Origin: Pelistega sp.
GTDB taxonomy: Bacteria > Pseudomonadota > Gammaproteobacteria > Burkholderiales > Burkholderiaceae_B
Length of the DNA stretch: 64,000 nt
Reading direction: 5' to 3'
Assembly: GCA_030538255.1 (NCBI GenBank)
Contig: JAUNUI010000013.1
Location: forward strand, 1 to 64,000
Within the stretch, counting starts at the first letter, position 1, and each line of letters opens with the position of its first letter. Made by a program: the position numbers and the translations under genes. Below are positions 52,106-59,759 of the stretch, piece by piece. Under the pieces are notes generated by a model, which saw only the letters and a program-made list of their open reading frames with translations, searched no databases and was not told the DNA's origin.

Positions 52106-52917
52106 TGGAGCGTTTTCGTTCAGCTTTATTTGTACCTGCTAACCGTCCTGAGCGTATTCCTAAAGCCTTAGCTAGTGGTGCTGATGTAGTGATTGTGGAC
52201 TTTGAGGATGCGGTTGCGATTGATGCTAAGGATAGTGCGCGTCAAGCCTTAGGTGAATTTGCCAAGGCCAATCCTGAGGCGCGTTTTCTAGTGCGTATCA
52301 ACAGTGCGCAGACGAAGTGGTTTGAGCAAGATTTAACCTTCTGCTACGCTCATCCGAATGTCGTCGCGATTATGTTGCCTAAGGCGGAGTATGCCGCCGA
52401 TATTGCTTCTGTTGCTGCCGGTGGTAAACCAGTGTACCCGATTATTGAGAGCGCCTTAGGTATCGCCAACTTAGCACAAATAGTGAATGCACCAGGTGTG
52501 GCACGGGTATCTTTCGGTGCATTAGATCTGGGCTTAGATTTAGCCATGGACGATGATAGTGAAGGCGCTACCTTCTTGCTTAAGCAAGTTCGTGCCCAAA
52601 TTGCGATCCATAGCCGCGCCGCAGGTATTGACGCGCCACTCGATGGTGTCTTCCCTGATATTAAGAATGCGGATGGGCTTAAGGCCAGTGTGAAGTTCGC
52701 TAAGGGTATGGGTTTTGCAGGTGCCATGTGTATTCACCCAAGTCAGGTTGAGGTGATTCATGCCGCCTTAGCACCTCAAGAAGAGGAGCTCGCATGGGCA
52801 CGTCGTGTGGTCGATATGGCTGAAGAAACAGGTTCGGCAGCATTCTCTCTGGATGGCAAGATGGTTGATATGCCAGTGATTGAGAAGGCGAAGCAGATTC
52901 TGGCTTATGCGGCGTAG
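52105..52917 (+). CDS. ccl: (S)-Citramalyl-CoA lyase (CitE-like)
   Basis: A 270-residue HpcH/HpaI-family lyase. The start FRSALFVPANRPERIPKAL, the arginine in FLVRINSAQT near 71, LPKAE near 91, the glutamate of YPIIESALG near 112 and FGALDLGLDL near 137 carry the Mg/CoA site. It would split (S)-citramalyl-CoA into acetyl-CoA and pyruvate, completing itaconate breakdown. Start and stop overlap with the CoA-transferase confirms operon structure. A terminator is not obvious; the next gene converges from the right. Confidence 0.9.
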   Translation: MERFRSALFVPANRPERIPKALASGADVVIVDFEDAVAIDAKDSARQALGEFAKANPEARFLVRINSAQTKWFEQDLTFCYAHPNVVAIMLPKAEYAADIASVAAGGKPVYPIIESALGIANLAQIVNAPGVARVSFGALDLGLDLAMDDDSEGATFLLKQVRAQIAIHSRAAGIDAPLDGVFPDIKNADGLKASVKFAKGMGFAGAMCIHPSQVEVIHAALAPQEEELAWARRVVDMAEETGSAAFSLDGKMVDMPVIEKAKQILAYAA

Positions 52918-52996
52918 TGATCGTTGAGTTAATAGGCTTCAACTTTTTAAGATTAAAGCCTTAGGCGAGCTAATACGCTTGGTTTAATCTTAACGC

Positions 52997-55645
52997 TTAA
53001 ATGCACGGATCAAAAGAAGATATCGGTAAGGTGCTGGTGTCTTCTTTTTGCTTTGCTGCAGCAGCATCGGCAGTCACACTTCCAGGCGTCACGTGGTGGG
53101 TACTGACGTCTTCTGTCTGATGGGGCGTTACAGCCATATTCTGTTTTAAGCTAGGCTCATCATCATCCTCAAGCAATAAGGGTAACTCAATATAAAAACA
53201 AGTGCCTTTGCCTTCTTGACTTTCCAAGGTAATCGTACCGCCATGACGGGTAATCACAGTGTGCACAAAAGCTAGTCCTAAACCTAGGCCACTAATGGCC
53301 TTGTTCTGTGCTTGCGGAATGCGACTAAATGATTTAAATAGCGCATCGAAGTCCTTCTGAGCAATACCAATCCCCTGGTCGGCTATGGTAATTAAGCAAT
53401 TATCTCCTTGTTGCTTAATATCAATAAAGATTTGCATACCATCCACGCCATATTTAATTGCATTATCAATTAGATTGCTAAAGACGCGTGTCATTAAGGA
53501 TTCATCAGCGAGCGTAAAATAGACAAATTCACTTGGCATAAAGTTGATTTTAATATTCCGGGCTTTACCAATAGCCCAGAAATTATCAATCGCACTACTT
53601 AATATATCAACCAGATTAACCGGCACCAAAGTGTATTCCGTATTCCCAGCGCGGGCTAGAAATAAGAAATTATCGACCAGATGTAAGGTGTTTTGCGATA
53701 GGCTATTAATTTGCTGCAAAAACTGCTCTTGTGGTATGGCTGTTTGCGGGTTTTGCTGCATCTTAATTAAGGCCTGAATGGAGCTTTGTGGTGAACGCAT
53801 ATCGTGCGAGATAAAGCGAATTGTCTCTTCACGACGACGTTCATCATTACGGATAGCACTGATATCAATCAGCGTGATAATAAAGCCTGATAAATCACCA
53901 TTCGAGGTATAGGTATTAGCAAATTTTAAAAGGATATCGTGGCCTTTTTTATCCGTAAACTCAAGCTCATTACTATATATTGCCTCATCTAGCGAGTCTG
54001 GCTCAATGCCCGTATTACCCGTATTGTTCGTCTTGCTCGTATTGTTCGTATTGCTCGAGTTAGGCGCTGTGTCGTGAGGTAGTGATTGAGGCAATGCCGT
54101 AGGGAGTATTTTCTGTGGAATGCGAAATGCCAGTAAGGAGGTCATGAGACTGGCGACTTTCTCTGGATTATCTACAATAATATCCAGAAATTGCTTTAAC
54201 GAAAGGTCACTCACTAGGCTTGGATGACCGAGTTTCTCAAAGTACTCATCGGCCACCTGTGTAGCGAAACTGAGTTTTGAGTCATTATCAAAAACAGCCG
54301 TGGCATAGGGCATGCCATTAAAACTATCAGAAATAAATTGCCGTAAGTTACGTACGCGAGCTAGTGCAGAGCGCAACTCGGATAGGTGGTGGGTGAAGGT
54401 ATTGCGGCCTTGCAAGATTGAAGGTGGATGGGGATGCGCATGCTCCATAGCCAATAAGGGACGCTCATGATTCAGAACCTCAATCTCATGGTCCATCTGG
54501 TATAAGGCGAGTTCTTGTGCGCGCCAGGTCCAAAGAGGATAGGTGAAGGCGAGCCCCAGCAATACGGGAGAAATAGGAATAAAGAGCTGCCAGAGATATA
54601 AGGCTAAAAGACTAGAGAGTAGACTTAAAACACCGAGTATTAGACCCGCAAAAAGCGCACTGCATGGTGAGAGAATGTGCATGAAAAAGCAATATAAAAG
54701 CACCCAAGCAAGAGAGAAGAGCAAGGTTGTGGTTTTCGTTGCTTCCTTATTCCACGAGTTTTCAATATTGCTTTGTAGAATAGTAGTGAGAATCTCTACC
54801 CCAGACATATTGAGGCTTTGGGAAGTCGTGGGGGTCGGAAACTTATCGCCCAAGCCAGTTGCCCAGGCTCCTATGATCACGTATTTGTCGGCAAAAAAAT
54901 CTTCGCTAACTCGTAAGTTCAGCACATCAGAATAGGAAACTGTCTGGAAATGATTCGGTGGCCCAGCGAAAGGAATTAAGCGTTGCAACTCGTGAGCTTG
55001 GAAGGTGCCGTACTTGAACTCTGTGGATACATAGCGTTCTAGGACGTGCTGCTCATCAGCCGCCTTCAGCAATGCGAGACTGAAGTGTAAAGCGAGATCC
55101 CCATTGGGCAACGGTGTTGTGAGTTGAACGCGGCGAACTAAACCATCGCTATCAATAGGAATATTGATATAACCTAGCCCCTTGGCCTGTGTGCGGAAAG
55201 GCGGGTAGGGATCAATGGATTCCGTATTGAGCGGGGCATTTAAATAATTCGATAAAACAACGCGGCCATGTTTTTCAATGGCATTCGCAAAGAAGGCGTC
55301 ATCCGAGGGCTCACTGGACTCGTCAAGAAAGGTAATATCAAAGCCAACCACCTTGGCTTGCTTGAGTTGGGCGAGAAGTTGGCCATGAATAAAGCGACGC
55401 CATGGCCAACGGCCAATTTCATTCAGACTCTTATCATCAATGACAATCAGGACAATGTCTTTGGCGGCAGGTCGGGCTGAGGTAAGTTGTAAAGCCTGGG
55501 CGTAAAAGGCATTATTAACAGTGGATAAATTAATAAAATAGGTGCCCACTAGCGTCACGAAGCATAGAATGGGCGTGACCCAAAACAAGTCACGACGGTA
55601 ACGTTGTGTCAAGGAGTACGGTAAGGAGTTTGGCGACGTTACCAT
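52997..55645 (-). CDS. CHASE2-domain sensor histidine kinase
   Basis: An 882-residue membrane sensor. A first helix (about residues 18-40) leads to an extracytoplasmic CHASE2 domain (about 45-300, with RPAAKDIVLIVIDDKSLNEI and GLGDKFPTPT) and three further helices (about 305-375). A PAS-like region follows (about 430-600, interrupted by an N/T/S-rich linker), then HisKA with H614 in FISHDMRSPQSS and an HATPase domain with DNAIKYG, DQGIGIA and GLGLGLAF. The C-terminal 50 residues are low-complexity. It starts 14 nt after the FecR-like gene and probably signals to the regulator at 57 kb. The stimulus is unknown. Confidence 0.92.
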   Translation of the reverse strand: MVTSPNSLPYSLTQRYRRDLFWVTPILCFVTLVGTYFINLSTVNNAFYAQALQLTSARPAAKDIVLIVIDDKSLNEIGRWPWRRFIHGQLLAQLKQAKVVGFDITFLDESSEPSDDAFFANAIEKHGRVVLSNYLNAPLNTESIDPYPPFRTQAKGLGYINIPIDSDGLVRRVQLTTPLPNGDLALHFSLALLKAADEQHVLERYVSTEFKYGTFQAHELQRLIPFAGPPNHFQTVSYSDVLNLRVSEDFFADKYVIIGAWATGLGDKFPTPTTSQSLNMSGVEILTTILQSNIENSWNKEATKTTTLLFSLAWVLLYCFFMHILSPCSALFAGLILGVLSLLSSLLALYLWQLFIPISPVLLGLAFTYPLWTWRAQELALYQMDHEIEVLNHERPLLAMEHAHPHPPSILQGRNTFTHHLSELRSALARVRNLRQFISDSFNGMPYATAVFDNDSKLSFATQVADEYFEKLGHPSLVSDLSLKQFLDIIVDNPEKVASLMTSLLAFRIPQKILPTALPQSLPHDTAPNSSNTNNTSKTNNTGNTGIEPDSLDEAIYSNELEFTDKKGHDILLKFANTYTSNGDLSGFIITLIDISAIRNDERRREETIRFISHDMRSPQSSIQALIKMQQNPQTAIPQEQFLQQINSLSQNTLHLVDNFLFLARAGNTEYTLVPVNLVDILSSAIDNFWAIGKARNIKINFMPSEFVYFTLADESLMTRVFSNLIDNAIKYGVDGMQIFIDIKQQGDNCLITIADQGIGIAQKDFDALFKSFSRIPQAQNKAISGLGLGLAFVHTVITRHGGTITLESQEGKGTCFYIELPLLLEDDDEPSLKQNMAVTPHQTEDVSTHHVTPGSVTADAAAAKQKEDTSTLPISSFDPCI
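54011..54055. repeat. 9-bp coding minisatellite in the histidine kinase
   Basis: Five consecutive 9-bp units (CGTATTACC, CGTATTGTT, CGTCTTGCT, CGTATTGTT, CGTATTGCT on the plus strand) encode an asparagine/threonine/serine/lysine/glycine-rich linker inside the PAS-like part of the kinase. Gain or loss of units would keep the frame, so the linker length could vary between strains. Confidence 0.88.
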
Positions 55646-55659
55646 GTGACCCCGTAGGC

Positions 55660-56730
55660 TTAGCTCTTTTTGTCTACACTTGAGTCTGCCTCGGAAGGCG
55701 CTTGCAGCACGATGAGAGTGGGTAGATCTGAGCCCCCCATACCCTGTTGATTAATGCTACGCACTTGCACATAAAACCGATAGGTGCTCTGTGGCAGGGG
55801 TAGGGTTGTCGTCAATTCTTGTGTGCTAAAGCGTGCAATTTCACGTAGACCTTCTTGGTCTAAGGTGTAACGGACCAAAAAGTTTGGTGTTGGCTCCACC
55901 GCCTGCAATTGCAATGATAGTTCTTGCTTAGCAAGATCGAGCTGAGTCTGTACGATAGGCGCGGTAGGTAGTTGAAGTGGTGTACCTAATTTACCTTTGC
56001 TGATATTAATCCCTTGTTGATTACTCAGTGCTAATCGTTGATTAGCGTGCTGAGTCGTGCTGACATCCGTCTTGCCATGAAGTAATTCGACCGTGGTATT
56101 GCCTTGCGTATCCACGTGATTTCGCACCTCAGTGCCGCGCACGCCAGTGATGCTGACAGGCGTGCGAATTTCAAAGCGACCTATGCCACCGTTATTCGCC
56201 TTCACATCAGCGGTAAAACTGCCTACTTGTGCATTAAAAATTGCATCGATTAAGCCTGTGCCTGAAAAAGAACGTAGACGTTGAATCGTCACAATACTAT
56301 TGGGTGCAATGGCGACCGTGCTGCCGTTACTAAAAGTAAGTGTGACGCTGCTATTGGCCGCTGTGCTAATCACTTGAGATTCGTGTGGACGATGGTCCGC
56401 CTCAAGACGTTGCTGATCTAAATAGACCTCACCGACCAAAGAACTTACCCGCGCCTGCTCAGGAATCGTATCAATGTATTTAAAAGGAATAAGAATCTGC
56501 TTGCCCACTGGAACGGTATGTACATTACTGATACGGTTATAGGCTTTAATCTCGCGCCAATGACTAGGTTTGCTCGTGAATCGCTCAGCAATCATGCCGA
56601 TGGAATCATTTCTTTGCACAATATAAATGAAGTTATCACCACGTGCACCTGCCGGTTGGGCGAATACGGGGCTTGCGAAGATACTAAGACTTAGGCTTAG
56701 TAAGAAAATTCTTTTAAATCTGTTCAGCAT
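55660..56730 (-). CDS. LysM-FecR-domain periplasmic protein
   Basis: A 356-residue exported protein. The signal peptide (MLNRFKRIFLLSLSLSIF, ends VFAQ near 25) is followed by a LysM domain (YIVQRNDSIGMIAERF near 34 to VPVGKQILIPF) that should bind peptidoglycan, a FecR domain (VTLTFSNGSTVAIAPNSIV near 128; RGTEVRNHVD near 197) and a C-terminal region with a fibronectin-like strand pattern. A TTG at 56748 also opens the frame, but the ATG at 56730 gives a proper signal peptide. It lies between the regulator and kinase genes and is a typical partner of CHASE2 kinases. Confidence 0.9.
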   Translation of the reverse strand: MLNRFKRIFLLSLSLSIFASPVFAQPAGARGDNFIYIVQRNDSIGMIAERFTSKPSHWREIKAYNRISNVHTVPVGKQILIPFKYIDTIPEQARVSSLVGEVYLDQQRLEADHRPHESQVISTAANSSVTLTFSNGSTVAIAPNSIVTIQRLRSFSGTGLIDAIFNAQVGSFTADVKANNGGIGRFEIRTPVSITGVRGTEVRNHVDTQGNTTVELLHGKTDVSTTQHANQRLALSNQQGINISKGKLGTPLQLPTAPIVQTQLDLAKQELSLQLQAVEPTPNFLVRYTLDQEGLREIARFSTQELTTTLPLPQSTYRFYVQVRSINQQGMGGSDLPTLIVLQAPSEADSSVDKKS

Positions 56731-56841
56731 TGTATATGAAAACTCCAAGTATCAAGTATATCTCTAAGCAATCGATACACCCATCGCATATTGCACATCA
56801 GGGCTATGCTTTATATTGGTACAAATTTAAGGTGAGTACTC

Positions 56842-56937
56842 AGCACCCTTAAGAATCAGCACGTCTGTGCCAAGTCGAATTTCTGCGCTAGCGTAAGGCA
56901 AATTCTAAGCACACTCAAGAATCGGTGCATCCTTGCC
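56842..56937. repeat. Imperfect 30-bp direct repeat
   Basis: AGCACCCTTAAGAATCAGCA... at 56842-56871 and AGCACACTCAAGAATCGGTG... at 56908-56937 are diverged direct copies with a 66-bp period. They fill the gap between the response-regulator stop and the FecR-like start. Two binding sites for the regulator or a decayed duplication are both possible. Confidence 0.6.
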
Positions 56938-56942
56938 GGCCC

Positions 56943-57632
56943 CTATTCTTGTACCAACTCAAGACGATAGCCAAGCGCATAAGAAGCAATGATTTGAACC
57001 CCGTTCTCGGGGTGGATTTTTAGCTTCTGGCGGACATTAGATAAATGCGTATCCAATGTGCGCGATGTTGCAGGAATCTCTCTATTCCAGACAGCAGCAC
57101 TTAAGGCGTCACGAGAAAAAAGCCGGCCTATATTGCGGAAAAACAAGCTAGCTAATTCAAATTCCTTAGGAGCAAGTACGATGAGCTCATCATGCAAATA
57201 GGCTTTACGAGTGGTATTGTCAAAGCGATAAGGACCCACAGAGACCACAGATGGGATTGACTGCACGCTCTGACGACGCAAGTTAGCTTGAACGCGCGCT
57301 AAAAGAATAGCGGGATTAAATGGTTTAATAATGTAATCATCTGCGCCAAGCTGGAAGACTTTCAGCAGATCTTCATCGCTAGTATGATTGGTGACAAAAA
57401 CCACAGGTGTCTGGTCACCTAAGTTATTCCGCACCCAAATTAACAACTCAACGCCAGTAATGTCCGGCAATTCCCAATCAAAAAGAAATAAATCGTAGGG
57501 ATTAGACTTGCTTAATGCGTTCAAGCAGTCCTTGCCATTAGCGAAGTGATGCACCTCATGCCCAGCTTGAGCTAAGGTTTGTTGAATTAAATTAGCTTGG
57601 GTTACATCATCTTCAACGGAAGCAATTAGCAT
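56943..57632 (-). CDS. OmpR-type response regulator
   Basis: A 229-residue response regulator. Receiver residues are E7/D8/D9, the phosphate acceptor D52 (FLFDWELPD), T81 and K103 (YIIKPF). The C-terminal winged helix has LAPKEFELASLFFRN and SRTLDTHLSNVRQKLKI, with the usual YRLE end. It is first of three leftward genes: regulator, FecR-like protein and CHASE2 kinase. The 193-bp gap before the FecR-like gene may contain its target sites. Targets are unknown. Confidence 0.94.
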   Translation of the reverse strand: MLIASVEDDVTQANLIQQTLAQAGHEVHHFANGKDCLNALSKSNPYDLFLFDWELPDITGVELLIWVRNNLGDQTPVVFVTNHTSDEDLLKVFQLGADDYIIKPFNPAILLARVQANLRRQSVQSIPSVVSVGPYRFDNTTRKAYLHDELIVLAPKEFELASLFFRNIGRLFSRDALSAAVWNREIPATSRTLDTHLSNVRQKLKIHPENGVQIIASYALGYRLELVQE

Positions 57633-57868
57633 TATTAATCGTCCTTAGGTTAAATGTTAATCGTCACAAACGCCATCAATACTGAGCAGACTGATTCATG
57701 AAACTAAAAAAGGTAAAAATCAGCCACTATTCTGAATTACAGAATATGAAACATTTTATCATAGTCTTATTTATAGTTTATGCATTGTGTATTAGCGGGA
57801 ATAGGAATTGATATATACAATAGCAAAATATGGTTTATATGCCTCACTATATGGGACTTAAAAAGCAC

Positions 57869-57982
57869 ATTATCCAGAACGAAGCGTATTATCCAGAACA
57901 AATCGTATAGCCTAGAACTAAGCGTATTGTCCAAAACTAAGCGTATTCTCCAAAACTAAGCGTCTTGATCAGAGCGTGTCGT
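57869..57982. repeat. Six tandem copies of a 19-bp repeat
   Basis: Units start at 57869, 57888, 57907, 57926, 57945 and 57964, each exactly 19 bp. The first five match ATTATCCAGAACTAAGCGT with few changes; the sixth is strongly diverged. There are no spacers. The array lies about 240 bp upstream of the leftward response-regulator start. Confidence 0.93.
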
Positions 57983-58097
57983 AAAGTCCAGTCGTTCAGA
58001 AGGGGTGTCAAAAAGCTAACGGTTACTGAAGTGGTTTTCTGTGCGTCTCACTGTAGCAGCTTATGAAGCCCCTCTAATAGGGGTAAGGCTTGCAAAA

Positions 58098-58178
58098 GTG
58101 CTTATGTGTGTGGTCACGCTGGCAAGTTGTGATGCGATTAATGAGGCAACTCAAGAAGCTAATAAGCGGAAAATCTGA
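58098..58178 (+). CDS. Possible tiny lipoprotein or decayed entericidin-like gene
   Basis: A GTG-started frame of 26 codons reads a short hydrophobic run ending LASC, an excellent lipobox, followed by DAINEATQEANKRKI. GGGGTAAGG lies about 10 nt upstream. The signal sequence is too short for normal export, as it lacks a positive n-region, and the frame has no ATG at a sensible place, so this may be the remnant of an entericidin-type lipoprotein. The call rests only on the lipobox and charged amphipathic tail. Confidence 0.25.
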   Translation: MLMCVVTLASCDAINEATQEANKRKI

Positions 58179-58360
58179 AAAAGTCTAATAAAATTCATCA
58201 GTTAGCCTTGTTTTATCGTGCTAAAAACCACACTTTACATTGACTTTAAGCTTCATAAATGCTACTCTGTCGGACTTACTAGAGGATAATGCTAGTAATG
58301 TATACGCATAAACCTAACCCATTTTTGCGTAAAGTATTGCGTAATTTGAAGACAGAATGT

Positions 58361-58453
58361 TGCCCTTAATAGGATGCCTTAATGGGGTGCTTTTAATAGG
58401 GTGCTTTAATAAGTTACCGTAATAAGCTCGCGTAATTCGTTGGCCTAATTCGT
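58361..58453. repeat. Seven tandem copies of a 13-14-bp repeat
   Basis: Units start at 58361, 58375, 58388, 58402, 58415, 58428 and 58441 (14, 13, 14, 13, 13, 13, 13 bp). The first four are TGCTTTAATAGGG-like, the last three drift toward TGGCCTAATTCGT. No spacers are present. The array is 284 bp before rpsL. Confidence 0.88.
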
Positions 58454-58737
58454 TAATCTAAGTGTCAAAAAACATTACGTAATTGCCGTAAGTGTACATT
58501 CACGATAAGTTTTTAATTTGCAAGGTGTAAATTATGAATTTTTTAAGAATGTGCGCTAAATCAATCCCATTTAATTTGGCGATTCATTGTTGGTATATAA
58601 GGCGTATTGGTTTAATCCAATCGTCATAAGTGTGCTATACAATGCAAAGCTAAAGTGGGCGTGCATTAAAGTCAGTACGTTAAACAGACATTAATAAAAC
58701 CAGTACACACTGTACATTATTTAGGACAAGTAAGCTC

Positions 58738-59115
58738 ATGCCTACCATTAGTCAACTCGTGCGCAAACCGCGCGAAAGTAGCCGCGTGAACAGTAAGAGC
58801 CCTGCTCTAGAAAACTGCCCACAACGCCGTGGTGTTTGCACTCGTGTGTATACCACAACTCCTAAGAAACCTAACTCAGCGATGCGTAAGGTTGCCAAAG
58901 TACGTCTAACCAACGGCTATGAAGTTATTTCATACATCGGTGGTGAAGGCCATAACCTACAAGAGCACAGTGTTGTTCTCGTACGTGGCGGTCGTGTTAA
59001 AGACTTACCTGGTGTTCGTTACCATATCGTACGCGGTTCTTTAGACCTTCAGGGTGTTAAAGATCGTAAGCAATCCCGTTCTAAATACGGTGCTAAGCGT
59101 CCGAAGAAAGCTTAA
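58738..59115 (+). CDS. rpsL: 30S ribosomal protein S12
   Basis: S12 is part of the 30S decoding centre. The 125-residue protein is complete and typical ([11 protein letters not shown] start, CPQRRGVC, and a KRPKKA end). The two lysines whose change gives streptomycin resistance are wild type (TPKKPNSAM and [10 protein letters not shown]). It opens the str operon and is followed by rpsG after 158 bp, a gap that in E. coli contains the S7 autoregulatory site; similar regulation is possible here. Confidence 0.99.
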   Translation: MPTISQLVRKPRESSRVNSKSPALENCPQRRGVCTRVYTTTPKKPNSAMRKVAKVRLTNGYEVISYIGGEGHNLQEHSVVLVRGGRVKDLPGVRYHIVRGSLDLQGVKDRKQSRSKYGAKRPKKA

Positions 59116-59273
59116 TTAGTGTTGATTAAGTAGCTTCCTGCCCATGGGTGGTAAGCGTGCAGCCGCAGCTGCGTTAAAAATTTTTTACTGCGGTATTGTA
59201 AGGGGCTGTTCTCTCAATAGGCAGCCATGGCCACGAAAGTGGTTCAACTGAAAATGTCACAAAGGAAGTAAAG
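59116..59273 (+). promoter_or_regulatory. rpsL-rpsG leader, candidate S7 control region
   Basis: This 158-nt transcript segment is longer than needed for a ribosome site and contains short self-complementary blocks (for example GCAGCCGCAGCTGC near 59160). In E. coli the equivalent gap binds ribosomal protein S7 for feedback control. The link is by position only. Confidence 0.35.
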
Positions 59274-59744
59274 ATGCCTCGTCGTCGCGAAGTTCCCAAA
59301 CGTGAGATCCTACCTGATCCAAAATTCGGTAGTGTTGATCTTGCAAAATTCATGAACGTTGTCATGCTATCTGGCAAGAAAGCCGTAGCTGAACGTATTG
59401 TTTATGGTGCTTTAGAGCAGATTGCTGCGAAAACTGATAAAGAACCTATCGAAGTTTTCAACACCGCCATTAACAATGTAAAACCATTAGTTGAAGTTAA
59501 GAGCCGCCGTGTTGGTGGTGCTAACTATCAAGTTCCAGTCGAAGTTCGTCCAGTACGTCGTTTAGCCTTGGCTATGCGTTGGTTACGTGAAGCTGCTAAG
59601 AAGCGTGGCGAAAAATCTATGGACTTACGTCTTGCGGGTGAATTGCTTGACGCGGCTGAAGGCCGTGGTAACGCAATGAAAAAACGTGAAGACACTCATA
59701 AAATGGCAGAAGCTAACAAAGCCTTCTCTCATTTCCGTTGGTAA
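59274..59744 (+). CDS. rpsG: 30S ribosomal protein S7
   Basis: S7 organises the head of the 30S subunit and contacts mRNA and the E-site tRNA. The 156-residue sequence is full length ([19 protein letters not shown], then [20 protein letters not shown], and the [12 protein letters not shown] end). AAAGGAAG precedes the ATG. It ends 15 nt before fusA, so the two are co-translated. Confidence 0.99.
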   Translation: MPRRREVPKREILPDPKFGSVDLAKFMNVVMLSGKKAVAERIVYGALEQIAAKTDKEPIEVFNTAINNVKPLVEVKSRRVGGANYQVPVEVRPVRRLALAMRWLREAAKKRGEKSMDLRLAGELLDAAEGRGNAMKKREDTHKMAEANKAFSHFRW

Positions 59745-59759
59745 TCAAAGGACACTACA

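Larger units (their letters stand above)
57633..58737. other. 1.1-kb gene-poor region upstream of the str operon
   Basis: The longest gap in the window. It holds two distinct tandem arrays (57869-57982 and 58361-58453), one possible tiny lipoprotein frame (58098-58178) and the promoter of rpsL near the right end. No RNA gene is recognised. The region is AT-rich and has no sizeable open frame on either strand. Confidence 0.6.
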
